Positions 44,607 to 54,273 of a stretch of DNA of 64,000 bases are shown in pieces. Source of the DNA: Borreliella japonica (GTDB lineage: Bacteria; Spirochaetota; Spirochaetia; Borreliales; Borreliaceae); the NCBI RefSeq assembly GCF_900099615.1, contig NZ_FMTE01000002.1, forward strand, positions 306,730-370,729. Reading direction: 5' to 3'. The translations under genes and the position numbers were made by a program. The first letter of the stretch is position 1. Each line of letters begins with the position of its first letter. The notes beneath the pieces are model-generated. The model was not told the DNA's origin, did not search any database, and worked only from the letters and a program-made list of their open reading frames with translations.

Positions 44607-46688
44607 ATGGACTACAATAAATTACGAAACATAGGTATTAGCGCTCACATCGATTCAGGAAAAACTACTCTTACAGAACGCATTCTTTTTTATTGCAATA
44701 AAATCCACGCAATTCACGAAGTAAAAGGCAAAGATGGAGTTGGCGCAACAATGGACTCAATGGAACTTGAAAGAGAAAGAGGAATCACAATAGCGTCAGC
44801 CGCAACTCACGTTGAATGGAAAGATTTTCCAATAAATATTATTGATACACCCGGTCACGTAGATTTTACAATTGAAGTTGAAAGATCTCTTAGAGTGCTT
44901 GACGGAGCAATATTAGTTCTTGACTCTGTCGCTGGAGTTCAATCCCAATCAATAACTGTTGATCGACAACTTAAAAGATACAACGTGCCACGCCTTGCAT
45001 TTGTAAATAAATGCGATAAAACCGGAGCAAATCCCTACAACGTAAAAGATCAACTTAGGTCTAAACTTGACTTAAATTCCGTTTTAATGCAGATCCCAAT
45101 TGGATTAGAAGACAAACACATTGGGGTTGCAGACCTTATATTAATGAAAGCCTACTATTTTGAAGGAAAAGATGGAACAGAAATAATAGAAAAAGAAGTG
45201 CCCTCAGATCTCTTAGAAGAGGCAAAAAATAAACGAGAAATAATGCTTGATAATCTTGCCGACTTTAATGATGAGCTTATGGAATTGCACATGGAAGGAA
45301 AAGATGTCCCTATTGAAATAATATACAATGCAATTAGAACCGGAACATTGGCTTTAAAATTATGTCCTGTATTTATGGGATCTGCTTATAAAAACAAGGG
45401 AGTACAATTACTCTTAGACGCTGTAACCAGATTTTTACCATCCCCTCATGATATAAAAAATACTGCTCTTGACCTCAATAACAATGAAAAAGAAATCGAT
45501 CTTAAAATTGACAACGACCTCCCAACTGTTGCTCTTGCATTTAAACTTGAAGACGGACAATACGGCCAATTAACCTATGTCAGAATCTATCAAGGAACTT
45601 TAAAAAAAGGACAAGAACTTATCAACTCAAGAACTTCTAAAAAATTCAAAGTTGGAAGACTTATCAGAATGCATGCCAATAATACAGAAGATATTGAATT
45701 TGGAGGAAGTGGTGACATTGTTGCTTTATTTGGAATAGAATGTGCATCAGGAGACACATTTTGTGATCCATCAATCAGCTATTCAATGACATCGATGTTT
45801 ATTCCAGCCCCAGTAATTTCTCTTTCTGTAAAACCGAAAGACAAAAAATCTGCTGACAATATGGCAAAAGCTCTTGGAAGATTTACAAAAGAAGATCCAA
45901 CATTTAAAACTTATGTTGATATTGAATCAAACGAAACAATAATTCAAGGCATGGGAGAATTACACTTAGAAGTTTACATTGAAAGAATGAAAAGAGAGTT
46001 CAAAGCAGAAGTAGAAACTGGAATGCCGCAAGTAGCCTATAGGGAAACGATTACAGGAAAAGCTGAATTCAACTATACCCACAAAAAGCAATCTGGAGGA
46101 GCTGGTCAGTTTGGAAGAGTTGCCGGGTTTATGGAACCTCTTAACAAAGAAGGAGAAACATATGAATTTGTTAATTTGATAAAAGGAGGAGTAATTCCAA
46201 CAGAATACATCCCATCATGTGACAAAGGATTCCAAAAAGCAATGGAAAGAGGAACATTAATTGGCTTTCCAATAGTTGATATAAAAATCACAATCAATGA
46301 TGGCCAATATCACATTGTTGACTCATCTGATATTGCATTCCAATTAGCAGCAATTGGTGCTTTTAGAGAGGCTTACGAAAAAGCAAAACCTACGATCCTT
46401 GAACCAATAATGAAGGTTACTCTTGAAGGACCTACTGAATTCCAAGGAAATATGTTTGGACTTTTAAATCAAAGAAGAGGAATAATAACAGGTTCGCTAG
46501 AAGACGGAAGTTTTTCAAAAGTTGAAGCTGAAGTGCCTTTAAGCGAGATGTTCGGATTTTCAACAGTCCTTAGATCCTCTACTCAAGGAAAAGCAGAATT
46601 CTCAATGGAATTTTTAAAATATGGAAAAGTTCCAAGCGCTATATTTGATGAACTTCGCAAGAAATTTAACGATCAAAACAAATCTTAA
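44607..46688 (+). CDS. fusA: Elongation factor G (translocase type)
   Basis: GTPase for ribosomal translocation. 693 residues. G1 AHIDSGKTT (13-21), switch region [14 protein letters not shown]3 DTPGHVDF, G4 NKCD, and domain II-V landmarks such as GMGELHLEV and QFGRVAG. B. burgdorferi has two EF-Gs; the one at this place (BB0540) was reported, as I recall, to be the translocation factor and to resemble mitochondrial EF-G1. AGGAGG ends 11 bp before the ATG; another ATG 4 bp after it opens only a 6-codon frame. The BI-1-like gene follows after 25 bp. Confidence 0.96.
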   Translation: MDYNKLRNIGISAHIDSGKTTLTERILFYCNKIHAIHEVKGKDGVGATMDSMELERERGITIASAATHVEWKDFPINIIDTPGHVDFTIEVERSLRVLDGAILVLDSVAGVQSQSITVDRQLKRYNVPRLAFVNKCDKTGANPYNVKDQLRSKLDLNSVLMQIPIGLEDKHIGVADLILMKAYYFEGKDGTEIIEKEVPSDLLEEAKNKREIMLDNLADFNDELMELHMEGKDVPIEIIYNAIRTGTLALKLCPVFMGSAYKNKGVQLLLDAVTRFLPSPHDIKNTALDLNNNEKEIDLKIDNDLPTVALAFKLEDGQYGQLTYVRIYQGTLKKGQELINSRTSKKFKVGRLIRMHANNTEDIEFGGSGDIVALFGIECASGDTFCDPSISYSMTSMFIPAPVISLSVKPKDKKSADNMAKALGRFTKEDPTFKTYVDIESNETIIQGMGELHLEVYIERMKREFKAEVETGMPQVAYRETITGKAEFNYTHKKQSGGAGQFGRVAGFMEPLNKEGETYEFVNLIKGGVIPTEYIPSCDKGFQKAMERGTLIGFPIVDIKITINDGQYHIVDSSDIAFQLAAIGAFREAYEKAKPTILEPIMKVTLEGPTEFQGNMFGLLNQRRGIITGSLEDGSFSKVEAEVPLSEMFGFSTVLRSSTQGKAEFSMEFLKYGKVPSAIFDELRKKFNDQNKS

Positions 46689-46713
46689 TAATAAATAATA
46701 AGGAGGCTTTATT

Positions 46714-47412
46714 ATGATCGATTTAGTACAAGAAAAACAAGATATATTAATAAAAAACAAATTTTTAGCCAAAGTTTTCGGACTTATGTCAATTGGACTT
46801 TTAATTTCAGCAATATTCGCATATGCAACCTCAGAAAATCAAACAATCAGAGCAATAGTATTCTCAAATCCAATGTCATTTATGGCTATGATAATTATAC
46901 AATTTGGGCTTGTATATGCAATAAGTGGTGCTATTAACAAAATATCAAGCAATACCGCAACAGCTCTTTTTTTGCTATACTCAGCATTAACAGGAGTAAC
47001 ATTATCTTCTGTATTTATGATTTATACACAAGGATCAATAGTATTCACATTTGGAATTACTGCTGGAACATTTCTTGGAATGTCTGTTTATGGATACACA
47101 ACAACAACAGATCTAACAAAAATGGGAAGCTATCTGATAATGGGCTTATGGGGAATTATTATTGCATCTCTTGTTAATATGTTTTTTAGAAGCTCAGGGC
47201 TTAATTTTCTTATATCTATCTTGGGCGTAATAATATTTACAGGACTAACAGCTTATGACGTTCAAAATATTGCTAAAATGGATAAAATGCTACAAGACGA
47301 TACTGAAGTAAAAAATAGAATGGCAGTTGTAGCATCTCTTAAGCTTTATTTAGATTTTATAAATTTATTCTTATATCTTCTAAGATTTTTGGGCCAAAGA
47401 AGAAACGACTAA
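46714..47412 (+). CDS. Bax-inhibitor-1/YccA-family membrane protein
   Basis: 232 residues with about seven hydrophobic segments. Family landmarks are FGLMSIGLLISAIFAY near the N-terminus, TGVTLSSVFMIYTQGSI in the middle, and TGLTAYDVQNIAKM plus SLKLYLDFINLFLYLLRFLG at the end (the conserved Asp pair). AGGAGG lies 8 bp before the ATG. Members elsewhere leak calcium or protons or interact with membrane proteases; the role here is not known. A strong hairpin follows the stop. Confidence 0.9.
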   Translation: MIDLVQEKQDILIKNKFLAKVFGLMSIGLLISAIFAYATSENQTIRAIVFSNPMSFMAMIIIQFGLVYAISGAINKISSNTATALFLLYSALTGVTLSSVFMIYTQGSIVFTFGITAGTFLGMSVYGYTTTTDLTKMGSYLIMGLWGIIIASLVNMFFRSSGLNFLISILGVIIFTGLTAYDVQNIAKMDKMLQDDTEVKNRMAVVASLKLYLDFINLFLYLLRFLGQRRND

Positions 47413-47448
47413 AATAATAATAAAAACATTTTTATAAAAAATTCAATC

Positions 47449-47483
47449 AAAAATGAATGCTTTAATTTAAAGCATTCATTTTT
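47449..47483 (+). terminator. Terminator-like palindrome after the BI-1-like gene
   Basis: A 17-bp perfect inverted repeat around a single central T, with the right arm ending in TTTTT. A realistic hairpin would have a stem of about 14 bp. The bactofilin ribosome binding site (GAGG) begins 2 bp later, so this hairpin separates fusA/BI-1 from the bactofilin pair or lets some transcripts pass. Confidence 0.75.
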
Positions 47484-47493
47484 AGAGGTTTCA

Positions 47494-47850
47494 ATGAGCA
47501 TAGATAGCTTAGAATTCGAAGAAAGCAATACTCAAAATGTAATAAAAAAAAAATTTGAATTTGAAGGATATATTGAAAGTAATAAACCAATAATAATAGA
47601 AGGAAAGCTCAAAGGCTTAATAAACTCATCAAGCTCAATTTATCTAAGGGAAAAGGCTAATGTTGAAGCTGAAATAAAATGCCAATATTTGCTAAATCAT
47701 GGCAAAATAAAAGGAAATGTTGAAGCTTTAAAAACAGTTAAAATCTACAAAACCGGCAAATTAATAGGGAACATTAAAACCAAAGAACTTTTTATTGATT
47801 CTGGAGCAATATTTAAAGGGAATTGCGAAATGGAGGATTTTGAAGAATGA
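47494..47850 (+). CDS. Bactofilin
   Basis: 118 residues. A short N-terminal tail precedes a beta-helical core with regular hydrophobic-glycine repeats (FEGYIESNKPIIIEGKLKG, HGKIKGNVEALKTVKIYKTG), the hallmark of bactofilins, which polymerise into filaments that organise cell-wall synthesis and shape. GAGG stands just before the ATG. The stop overlaps the ATG of the TPR gene (ATGA), so the two are coupled. Corresponds to B31 BB0538. Confidence 0.88.
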   Translation: MSIDSLEFEESNTQNVIKKKFEFEGYIESNKPIIIEGKLKGLINSSSSIYLREKANVEAEIKCQYLLNHGKIKGNVEALKTVKIYKTGKLIGNIKTKELFIDSGAIFKGNCEMEDFEE

Positions 47851-48494
47851 ATTTTTTTTTCCTATTACAAATAACTTTAATTCTGCTATCCAATTCAAGC
47901 TTATTATTCGGACAATCACAGATTATTAAAGAAAAAGAAGACTCTCTTCTTTTGTATAAAGAAGGAAAATTTAAAGAAGCTATTTTAAACACGCTAGAAG
48001 AAATTCGGTTAAATCCTAACAACTTAGATGCTAGGACAATATTGATATGGAGCTTAATAGCTATAGGCGAATATAAAAGAGCTGAAAAAGAGGCTATCAT
48101 GGGTCTTGGTATTAAAAAATATGACATAAGAATTATTCAGGCACTAGGAGAAGCTTATTTTTTCCAAAAAAATTATGAAAATGCATTAAAATACTTTCAA
48201 GAATATATCAGCCTTGATCCTAAAGGAGCAAGAATAATAAAAGTTTATAATTTGATTGCAGATTCTTTCTATGAGCTAAAAAGATACAATGAAGCAGATT
48301 TTGCCTACGAAAATGCATTACGATTTGCTCCTAATAACCAAAATCTATTAATAAAATTGGCAAGATCAAGAATAAATGCAAAAAATAAAGTATTAGCAGA
48401 AGAAGCGCTAATCAAACTTCTTGCAATCTCTCCTAATAATCTAGAAGCAAAAGACTTACTAGAAAAATTAAAAAAAAGCAACAGCAAACCTTGA
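47847..48494 (+). CDS. Exported TPR protein coupled to bactofilin
   Basis: 215 residues. Signal segment at about 3-22 (FLLQITLILLSNSSLLFG). At least four TPR-like units follow: LLLYKEGKFKEAILNTLEEI, IQALGEAYFFQKNYENALKY, VYNLIADSFYELKRYNEADF and the C-terminal LAEEALIKLLAISPNN. Likely periplasmic scaffold. Start overlaps the bactofilin stop by 4 bp. The stop codon lies inside the -35 element of a tRNA promoter. Confidence 0.85.
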   Translation: MNFFFLLQITLILLSNSSLLFGQSQIIKEKEDSLLLYKEGKFKEAILNTLEEIRLNPNNLDARTILIWSLIAIGEYKRAEKEAIMGLGIKKYDIRIIQALGEAYFFQKNYENALKYFQEYISLDPKGARIIKVYNLIADSFYELKRYNEADFAYENALRFAPNNQNLLIKLARSRINAKNKVLAEEALIKLLAISPNNLEAKDLLEKLKKSNSKP

Positions 48495-48519
48495 CATTCA
48501 ATTTATAAAAACTTATTCT
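48491..48519 (+). promoter_or_regulatory. Sigma-70-type promoter for tRNA-Lys(CTT)
   Basis: TTGACA (48491-48496), a 17-bp spacer and TATTCT (48514-48519) lie 23 bp before the tRNA. The -35 overlaps the stop codon of the upstream TPR gene. Confidence 0.65.
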
Positions 48520-48542
48520 TATTGTTAGCAAATTAATAAACC

Positions 48543-48615
48543 GGGCTGCTAGCTCAAGTGGTAGAGCATCGGACTCTTAATCCGTTGGTTACAGGTTCAA
48601 GTCCTGTGCAGCTCA
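48543..48615 (+). tRNA. tRNA-Lys(CTT)
   Basis: 73 nt. Acceptor GGGCTGC pairs with GCAGCTC (one G-U), the anticodon loop CTCTTAA gives anticodon CTT, and the T arm is CAGG-TTCAAGT-CCTG. CCA is not encoded. First of three clustered tRNAs. Confidence 0.95.
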
Positions 48616-48666
48616 AATTGTTAAGTACCTTTTTGGTATAAATTGTTAATTTTATGCCAATTTAAC

Positions 48667-48695
48667 TTGACATTATTGGAAATTGAATATATTAT
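48667..48695 (+). promoter_or_regulatory. Sigma-70-type promoter for tRNA-Lys(TTT) and tRNA-Glu
   Basis: Consensus TTGACA (48667-48672), a 17-bp spacer and TATTAT (48690-48695) lie 28 bp before the second tRNA. One of the best promoter matches in the window. Confidence 0.75.
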
Positions 48696-48723
48696 TACTT
48701 TCGATGGTCATAAAATGACTTTT

Positions 48724-48796
48724 GGGCTCATAGCTCAGGTGGTAGAGCAGCGCCCTTTTAAGGCGTTTGTCGTAGGTTCGAGTCCTACTGAGCTCA
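48724..48796 (+). tRNA. tRNA-Lys(TTT)
   Basis: 73 nt. Acceptor GGGCTCA pairs with TGAGCTC, the anticodon loop CTTTTAA gives anticodon TTT, and the T arm is GTAGG-TTCGAGT-CCTAC. CCA is not encoded. Confidence 0.96.
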
Positions 48797-48802
48797 CTTT
48801 TT

Positions 48803-48874
48803 GTCCTCTTCGTCTATCGGTCAGGACTCCAGGTTTTCATCCTGGCAAGAGGGGTTCGATTCCCCTAGAGGATG
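48803..48874 (+). tRNA. tRNA-Glu(TTC)
   Basis: 72 nt, 6 bp after tRNA-Lys(TTT). Acceptor GTCCTCT pairs with AGAGGAT (G-U at the end), the anticodon loop TTTTCAT gives anticodon TTC, and the T arm is GGGG-TTCGATT-CCCC with discriminator G. CCA is not encoded. Confidence 0.96.
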
Positions 48875-48900
48875 TCTTGTTAAGAAAAAATTATATTCAA

Positions 48901-48937
48901 CATTTCCACTTTCTAGTAGAACTAAAAAGTGGAAATG
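48901..48937. terminator. Hairpin between the tRNA cluster and the convergent protease gene
   Basis: Perfect 12-bp stem, CATTTCCACTTT (48901-48912) with AAAGTGGAAATG (48926-48937), loop 13 nt. It lies between rightward tRNAs and a leftward gene. No long T-run follows on the plus strand; T-rich sequence follows on the minus strand after a short gap. Probably a shared terminator. Confidence 0.5.
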
Positions 48938-48957
48938 CTCCTTTAAATAAGAATAAG

Positions 48958-51759
48958 CTATTCTGGTATTAATAATATCTCTGCTCTTTCACCAAGGTTA
49001 ATTTTCTTAAAAAATTCGTTTATCAAATCTTTGTTTAAATTCGTCTCTATAAACTTAACACCAAAATTATTTTTAAATACCCCATACCAGGATAATGATG
49101 CTAATATATTTGAAATCCAATAACTATTCTTCTCTGAATTTATCTTTGTATTTTTAATATAATTTTTCTTAACATAAGAAAAATCTTTATCATCAAAATC
49201 TATTTTTTGCCTTTCAATCATATAGCGATTAATAGAATTTAAAACATTATCCAACTCTTTAGGCTCAGTAGTAAAAAAAATAGACAAAATACCATCAGAA
49301 TCTACATTTTTCCTTATATTAGCGTCAAAAGAAGCTTGAATTGCATAAACACTAGACATTTTTTCTCTAATATTCTTTACAAGGCCATCTGTTAAAAGAT
49401 CAGCTAAAGCATTTAAATTTAATGAGGTCTCTGCTAAATAATTAAATTTAAAAGGATAAACCACATAAGCAAAGCTAGTTGAATTTTTTCCCTTCCTTAC
49501 AACTATTTTATTAAAATTTTTACTGTAAGAATAATCTAAATCTTTATACTCGCTTATTTTTTTAAAGTCAAGATTACCCAAATATTTCTTTGAATAATCT
49601 TTTATTGTCTGAATATTCGAGTCTCCAACAAAGACAAACTTAAAATTGTTTGCATAAGTAAATCTTTTTTTATAAAAAGACAAAATATTTTCTTTTGTAA
49701 AATACTGTAAATCACTATCTTTTGCATCTTCAAATCTAGGATCATTATTGTTTAAAAATTTACTAATAGCTTTTTTAAAATGATAATTGGAACTATTTTC
49801 ATTGCTCTTTATTAATTCTTTTATATTATTAATAGCATTTTGCAAAAAAACATCATCAATCTTGGGTTCCTTAAAAGTAAAATATATAAGCTCAAAAAGA
49901 GTTTCAAGATCTTTTTTATCTGAACTTCCAACAATATATGATTCTTGAGCTCCAACACTAACGCTTAAAGAAACAGCTTTATCTGATAAATATCTTTCAA
50001 TCTCTAATGCAGAATAATCACCATACCCTGAACCAGATACTACCCCGGGCGCAAAAGTTAAAACAGGAATAAGTTTTAAATCTTCATTGATTAAACCACC
50101 CCAAGAAGTTGCTCTAAAATCGATTACATCCTTTTTTTGATCATTATATTTAAAATAAACTTCAACCCCATTTTCAAGAACAAATGATGAAATTTCATTT
50201 TCAAACTCATTTTCTCTAACAATATCTTTATTATCTAAAGACTTCTTAAAAAATTTACCTTCAATTGAAGAATTCTCATAAGGCTTAAACTTTCTTTTTA
50301 AAGCTATCTTTTGAAGATTATCAATATCTTCAAAAGCCAAAGTAGGATGTATTCCTCCAGAATAAGAATAAAAAATTGCACAATTTTTCACATCAAATTC
50401 TCTTCCTACAAGATTGTTTATTGTTTTTAAATCAATTTTTTCCAAATATTGACCATAAAGATCGCAATATTCAATCATATCGAATTTATTAGAACTATTG
50501 ACAGCAATTTCTATTAAATCTTGAAAAATAGCCTGTGAATTTGTTTTACTTACATTCTTTTTCCTTAACCCTAAAAATTTGAAAAATTGAGATCTAACTT
50601 TTTCAAACTCACCCTGGGTAAATCCAAATTTTCTTATTCTCTCAAGCTCATAAAAAAAATCTTCTATTCCTTCTTTCAAATAAGCTGTATTAAAGTTTAA
50701 GGAAATCGATCTTGTAAGAATATTATTGTTATCTGATTTAAATGAAAAAAAATCTTTATTTGAAACATTTTTAAAATGCCTTACCCCATCAGTCTTTAAC
50801 TCAGAAAATCTATTTTCAAAAAGAGCAGCCAATAAAGACCTTTTAACATCGACTAAAACATCAGCTTTAGTTTGAACAAAGTTAACAATTTCCTTTTTGA
50901 AAAACATCAAACAAGGCTCTCCTACTTCCAAATCTTCTAAAAGTAAAAACTTATCCTTAAACTTTACATCTAAACTTGCTTTTACCTCTTTAATTTTATC
51001 AGTTGGATTTTTCCAAGAAATAAATTGTTTCTTTATTTTCTCTTCAATTTCTCTAGGATCAATATCTCCTACCACAATAACACTTGCAAGTTCTGGCCTA
51101 TACCACTTTCGATAAAATTTCTTGAAATCTTCTGGCTGAAAAGATAAAATCTGCTCTTCAAGTCCAATAGGATTTCTAAATTCATAAATACTTCCACTTG
51201 CTAAAAACTTATACATTTTTTCATAAATCCTTCTAGGATAAGTTTCGCCAAGCTTTTTTTCCTCAATAATAATATTACGCTCCAGCTCTATTTCTTCTTT
51301 CATAAAACTGATTTGAGAAGCCCAGTTTCTCAAAATATTTATAGATTCATCAATTTCATCTTTATTATTAGCATCTGACAAATCAAGTCTATAATAAGTA
51401 AAATCAAAACTAGTAGCAGCATTAATATCAGCACCAAATTGCATTCCAAATTTCTTAAGAACATCAACAATAGAATTCCCTGGATAATCTTTTGTACCAT
51501 TAAAAGCCATATGTTCAAGATAATGAGCCATGCCTCTCTCATTATCTTCTTCATTAAGAGAGCCTACATTAAAAACAATTCCCATATTAACAGCATTCTT
51601 TGGGGTTTGATTTTTATAAATATAATACCTTAGTCCATTAATAAGTTTACCCTTTACCAAACTTTTATCTAGCTTTAACTCATTAGAAACACAAGAAAAC
51701 AAAAAAAATAGAAAAACACTTGTAAATTTACAATAATTTTTAATTCTTTGATAATTCAT
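48958..51759 (-). CDS. M16-family zinc protease, probable lipoprotein
   Basis: 933 residues. A leader ending LFFLFSC gives a lipobox with Cys23. The inverted zinc motif is HYLEH (79-83), followed by a distal Glu in ELERNIIIEEKKLGETY. The second, inactive M16 half lies near 500-930, so the layout matches pitrilysin- or PqqL-like proteases. The ATG at 51759 is 6 bp after AGGGA; a GTG two codons earlier is less likely. It overlaps the upstream gene by 20 bp. It probably degrades peptides in the periplasm. Corresponds to B31 BB0536. Confidence 0.9.
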   Translation of the reverse strand: MNYQRIKNYCKFTSVFLFFLFSCVSNELKLDKSLVKGKLINGLRYYIYKNQTPKNAVNMGIVFNVGSLNEEDNERGMAHYLEHMAFNGTKDYPGNSIVDVLKKFGMQFGADINAATSFDFTYYRLDLSDANNKDEIDESINILRNWASQISFMKEEIELERNIIIEEKKLGETYPRRIYEKMYKFLASGSIYEFRNPIGLEEQILSFQPEDFKKFYRKWYRPELASVIVVGDIDPREIEEKIKKQFISWKNPTDKIKEVKASLDVKFKDKFLLLEDLEVGEPCLMFFKKEIVNFVQTKADVLVDVKRSLLAALFENRFSELKTDGVRHFKNVSNKDFFSFKSDNNNILTRSISLNFNTAYLKEGIEDFFYELERIRKFGFTQGEFEKVRSQFFKFLGLRKKNVSKTNSQAIFQDLIEIAVNSSNKFDMIEYCDLYGQYLEKIDLKTINNLVGREFDVKNCAIFYSYSGGIHPTLAFEDIDNLQKIALKRKFKPYENSSIEGKFFKKSLDNKDIVRENEFENEISSFVLENGVEVYFKYNDQKKDVIDFRATSWGGLINEDLKLIPVLTFAPGVVSGSGYGDYSALEIERYLSDKAVSLSVSVGAQESYIVGSSDKKDLETLFELIYFTFKEPKIDDVFLQNAINNIKELIKSNENSSNYHFKKAISKFLNNNDPRFEDAKDSDLQYFTKENILSFYKKRFTYANNFKFVFVGDSNIQTIKDYSKKYLGNLDFKKISEYKDLDYSYSKNFNKIVVRKGKNSTSFAYVVYPFKFNYLAETSLNLNALADLLTDGLVKNIREKMSSVYAIQASFDANIRKNVDSDGILSIFFTTEPKELDNVLNSINRYMIERQKIDFDDKDFSYVKKNYIKNTKINSEKNSYWISNILASLSWYGVFKNNFGVKFIETNLNKDLINEFFKKINLGERAEILLIPE

Positions 51760-52513
51760 TTGCACTCCCTCTTCTTGAATTTATTTTTTCAGAATAAACT
51801 TTATTCAACGCTTTGAAAATAGATGAAAATCCAAAATCATTCCAATCTTTTAAACTCTTTAGCTTAGAAACTGGAAATAGTTCATAAAATAAAAACAACA
51901 ACTCTTCTTTGCTTAATTTTGGAATATCATTTAAGTAAACGTTTTTATTTAAATCTTCTAGATAAACGAAAGGATTTAAACGCTTATCTAGAAGAAATTT
52001 ATTTAAATTGGGCATTAAAATGCTTTTATTATAAATTTCAATAGTAGTATATTCTCTTGGCACATTATCATAAAAGTCGTTATTCAAAAAAGAATCTAAA
52101 ATAATAAATTTATTATCCTTAACACCTACATTTCTTCCATCTAAAGTCTTTAAAAAGCCATCCTTACTAATATAAACCAAAGTATTTAAATCCTTTGTAG
52201 CATTAAAGATTAGCCTTGCATTGTTATAAACCTTAGATTGTATTGAATGTCTAATATTATTATCTACTGCTAATTCTTTGTCATTCTTTAATAATGAATT
52301 TATATTTTTTTCCTTTAACGCCTTATAAGCTAATTCAATATATTCTAAAGCACAACTATTTACCAAAGTAAGTTGCTCTCTTTTTAGCAAATTAATAAGA
52401 AACATCAATTCTTCCTTTTCAAGGCTACGATAAAAACTAAAATCATTTAAATCAATACCAAAACCAAAAGTAAAACTAAATATTAAATAAAAAATTGCAA
52501 TGTTTTTTTTCAA
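51740..52513 (-). CDS. Exported hypothetical protein
   Basis: 257 residues from a TTG, 8 bp after GGAGG. Signal peptide at about 4-19 (IAIFYLIFSFTFGFG). The mature part is helical with several short beta stretches (YISKDGFLKTLDGRNVG, about 112-128). No domain recognised. It overlaps the protease gene by 20 bp, so the two products may act together in the envelope. Corresponds to B31 BB0535. Confidence 0.72.
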   Translation of the reverse strand: MKKNIAIFYLIFSFTFGFGIDLNDFSFYRSLEKEELMFLINLLKREQLTLVNSCALEYIELAYKALKEKNINSLLKNDKELAVDNNIRHSIQSKVYNNARLIFNATKDLNTLVYISKDGFLKTLDGRNVGVKDNKFIILDSFLNNDFYDNVPREYTTIEIYNKSILMPNLNKFLLDKRLNPFVYLEDLNKNVYLNDIPKLSKEELLFLFYELFPVSKLKSLKDWNDFGFSSIFKALNKVYSEKINSRRGSANELSKN

Positions 52514-52528
52514 TCTAGCTTCCTCCCT

Positions 52529-53296
52529 TTAACTAACTACATCAGACAACTCTAAAAAAACAGGACAATGATCACTTCCCATTACTTTGTCTAAAATTAG
52601 AGATTTTTTAACATTTCTCTTAAAAAATTCATTAACAACAAAATAATCAATTCTCCAGCCCATATTTCTCTCCCTGGCCCTTGTCCTATAGCTCCACCAA
52701 GTATAACAACCGGGTTCCTTATTAAATATCCTAAATGTATCCACATATCCTTTGTTCAAAAAACTATCTAGCCAAGTTGTTTCTTCAATATAATATCCGG
52801 GAGAGTCTCTATTAGAATCAGGATTTATAAGGTCAATCTCGGTATGGGCAATATTAAAATCACCACAAATTACCACATTTTTTCCGCCATTTACAAAAGA
52901 ATCCATAAGATTCTCAACATAAGATAAAAAATCAAGTTTATAAACAAGTCTTCTTCTTAAAGCTTGAGAATTAGGAAAATAACCGTTAATCAATACAAAA
53001 TTATCGTAGTATGCTATAAGGCCTCTACCTTCATTGTCAAAAATTTCTTTTCCAAGTAAGTTTACAGCAATAGGTTTAACTTTGGAGTAAATACAAACGC
53101 CACTATAGCCTTTAATCTTTGACTTTGAAAAGTAAGAATAATAATTTTCAAGAATTAAATCCTTTGGCAACTGATCTTTTAAAGCTCTGGTTTCTTGAAC
53201 ACATAAAATATCTGGAGTATATTCTCTTACAACCTCAAGAAAACCTTTCTTTAAAACAGATCTAATTCCATTTACATTCCATGAAATTAATTTCAT
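52529..53296 (-). CDS. exoA: Exodeoxyribonuclease III / AP endonuclease
   Basis: 255 residues. DNA base-excision repair enzyme cutting at abasic sites. Family motifs in order: ISWNVNGIRS (4-13), LCVQETRA with the metal-binding Glu, YSGVCIYSK, ICGDFNIAHTEIDL, the GWRIDYFVV region and GSDHCPVFLEL at the C-terminus with the catalytic Asp-His. GAGAGGA lies before the ATG. Follows the phnP-like gene by 20 bp. Confidence 0.96.
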   Translation of the reverse strand: MKLISWNVNGIRSVLKKGFLEVVREYTPDILCVQETRALKDQLPKDLILENYYSYFSKSKIKGYSGVCIYSKVKPIAVNLLGKEIFDNEGRGLIAYYDNFVLINGYFPNSQALRRRLVYKLDFLSYVENLMDSFVNGGKNVVICGDFNIAHTEIDLINPDSNRDSPGYYIEETTWLDSFLNKGYVDTFRIFNKEPGCYTWWSYRTRARERNMGWRIDYFVVNEFFKRNVKKSLILDKVMGSDHCPVFLELSDVVS

Positions 53297-53316
53297 AAAT
53301 CCTCTCTAAATTTAAA

Positions 53317-54078
53317 TCAAACATAAATCTTTAATCCATCATAAGCTAAATAGATATTATCTTTTTCTAAATAATCAAATTCCTCATGCATTATATCGTG
53401 TGCAATATGCGTAAAGTAAGAAATTTTAGGATTGATTTTTTTAACCTCACAAATAGCCTCTGAAAAATTTAGATGCGCAGGATGAGGCTTAATCCTCATA
53501 GCATCTATTATAAGTAGATCTAAATTTTTTAAATAATCATAAGACACTTCAGGAATAAATTTAACATCAGTAAGATAAGCTAAATTTCCTATCCTATAAC
53601 CTAAACTAACTATCTCTCCGTGAATCAAAGGAATTGGGACTATCTTTAAATCTTTAAAAAAAATGGGCTCAAAATCTCTAATAACATTGGGAATAACATT
53701 TGCCTTTCCACTTACAGAGGGTTTGGATGAAAAATTATGCGAAAAAGCATTCACTATGTGAACCATAGTAGTATCTCTAGCATAAATATTTAAAGAAGCA
53801 TCTCGTGTATAAAACTTAATGTCATCAAAACCCATAATATGATCATAATGTTCATGGGTGTAAAGCACCAAATCAAGCTTATCTACATTCTCTCTTAAAA
53901 GTTGTTGCCTAATATCAGGCCCTGTATCAATCAACAATTTAATATCAGAAGATACCTTAAGAAAAAAAGAACTTCTCAATCTTTTATTTTTGCTAAAACT
54001 TGAAGTACAGACTCTACAGCTACAATTCAACATAGGAACACCACTTGAAGCACCAGTTCCCAAAAAGGTCCCGACCAT
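53317..54078 (-). CDS. PhnP-like metallo-beta-lactamase-fold hydrolase
   Basis: 253 residues. MBL fold: LGTGASSGVPMLNCSCRVC at the N-terminus (the Cys-containing loop typical of PhnP-type phosphodiesterases), LLIDTGPDIRQQL, the metal motif HEHYDHIMGFDD (about 76-87), a later His in LIHGE and THIAHD near the C-terminus. PhnP itself hydrolyses cyclic ribose phosphates in phosphonate use, but no other phn genes are here, so the substrate is open. B31 labels the counterpart phnP. Confidence 0.88.
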   Translation of the reverse strand: MVGTFLGTGASSGVPMLNCSCRVCTSSFSKNKRLRSSFFLKVSSDIKLLIDTGPDIRQQLLRENVDKLDLVLYTHEHYDHIMGFDDIKFYTRDASLNIYARDTTMVHIVNAFSHNFSSKPSVSGKANVIPNVIRDFEPIFFKDLKIVPIPLIHGEIVSLGYRIGNLAYLTDVKFIPEVSYDYLKNLDLLIIDAMRIKPHPAHLNFSEAICEVKKINPKISYFTHIAHDIMHEEFDYLEKDNIYLAYDGLKIYV

Positions 54079-54223
54079 ATGTTACTACCTTTCGCCTGTA
54101 AACATACTCTATTTTAACACAATATTTTATATTAAACAAAAATAAACTCTCTTAATCAAAGAGCCTTCGCCTTACATCTAAAATTAAATTAACACTATTT
54201 AATAAGCAATTCTGTAAACTATT

Positions 54224-54251
54224 TTGGAAAAAATGCTTTTATGCTTATAAT
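54224..54251 (+). promoter_or_regulatory. Promoter with extended -10
   Basis: TTGGAA (54224-54229), 16 bp, then TGCTTATAAT with TATAAT at 54246-54251. It lies 22 bp before the ATG of the membrane protein gene at 54274, in the spacer divergent from the phnP-like gene. Confidence 0.6.
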
Positions 54252-54273
54252 TATTTAAGGAAAAATTATTTTT

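Noticed and set aside
48643-48972. Plus-strand frame of 109 codons across the tRNA cluster
   Set aside because: It runs through tRNA-Lys and tRNA-Glu; the frame is an accident of tRNA sequence.
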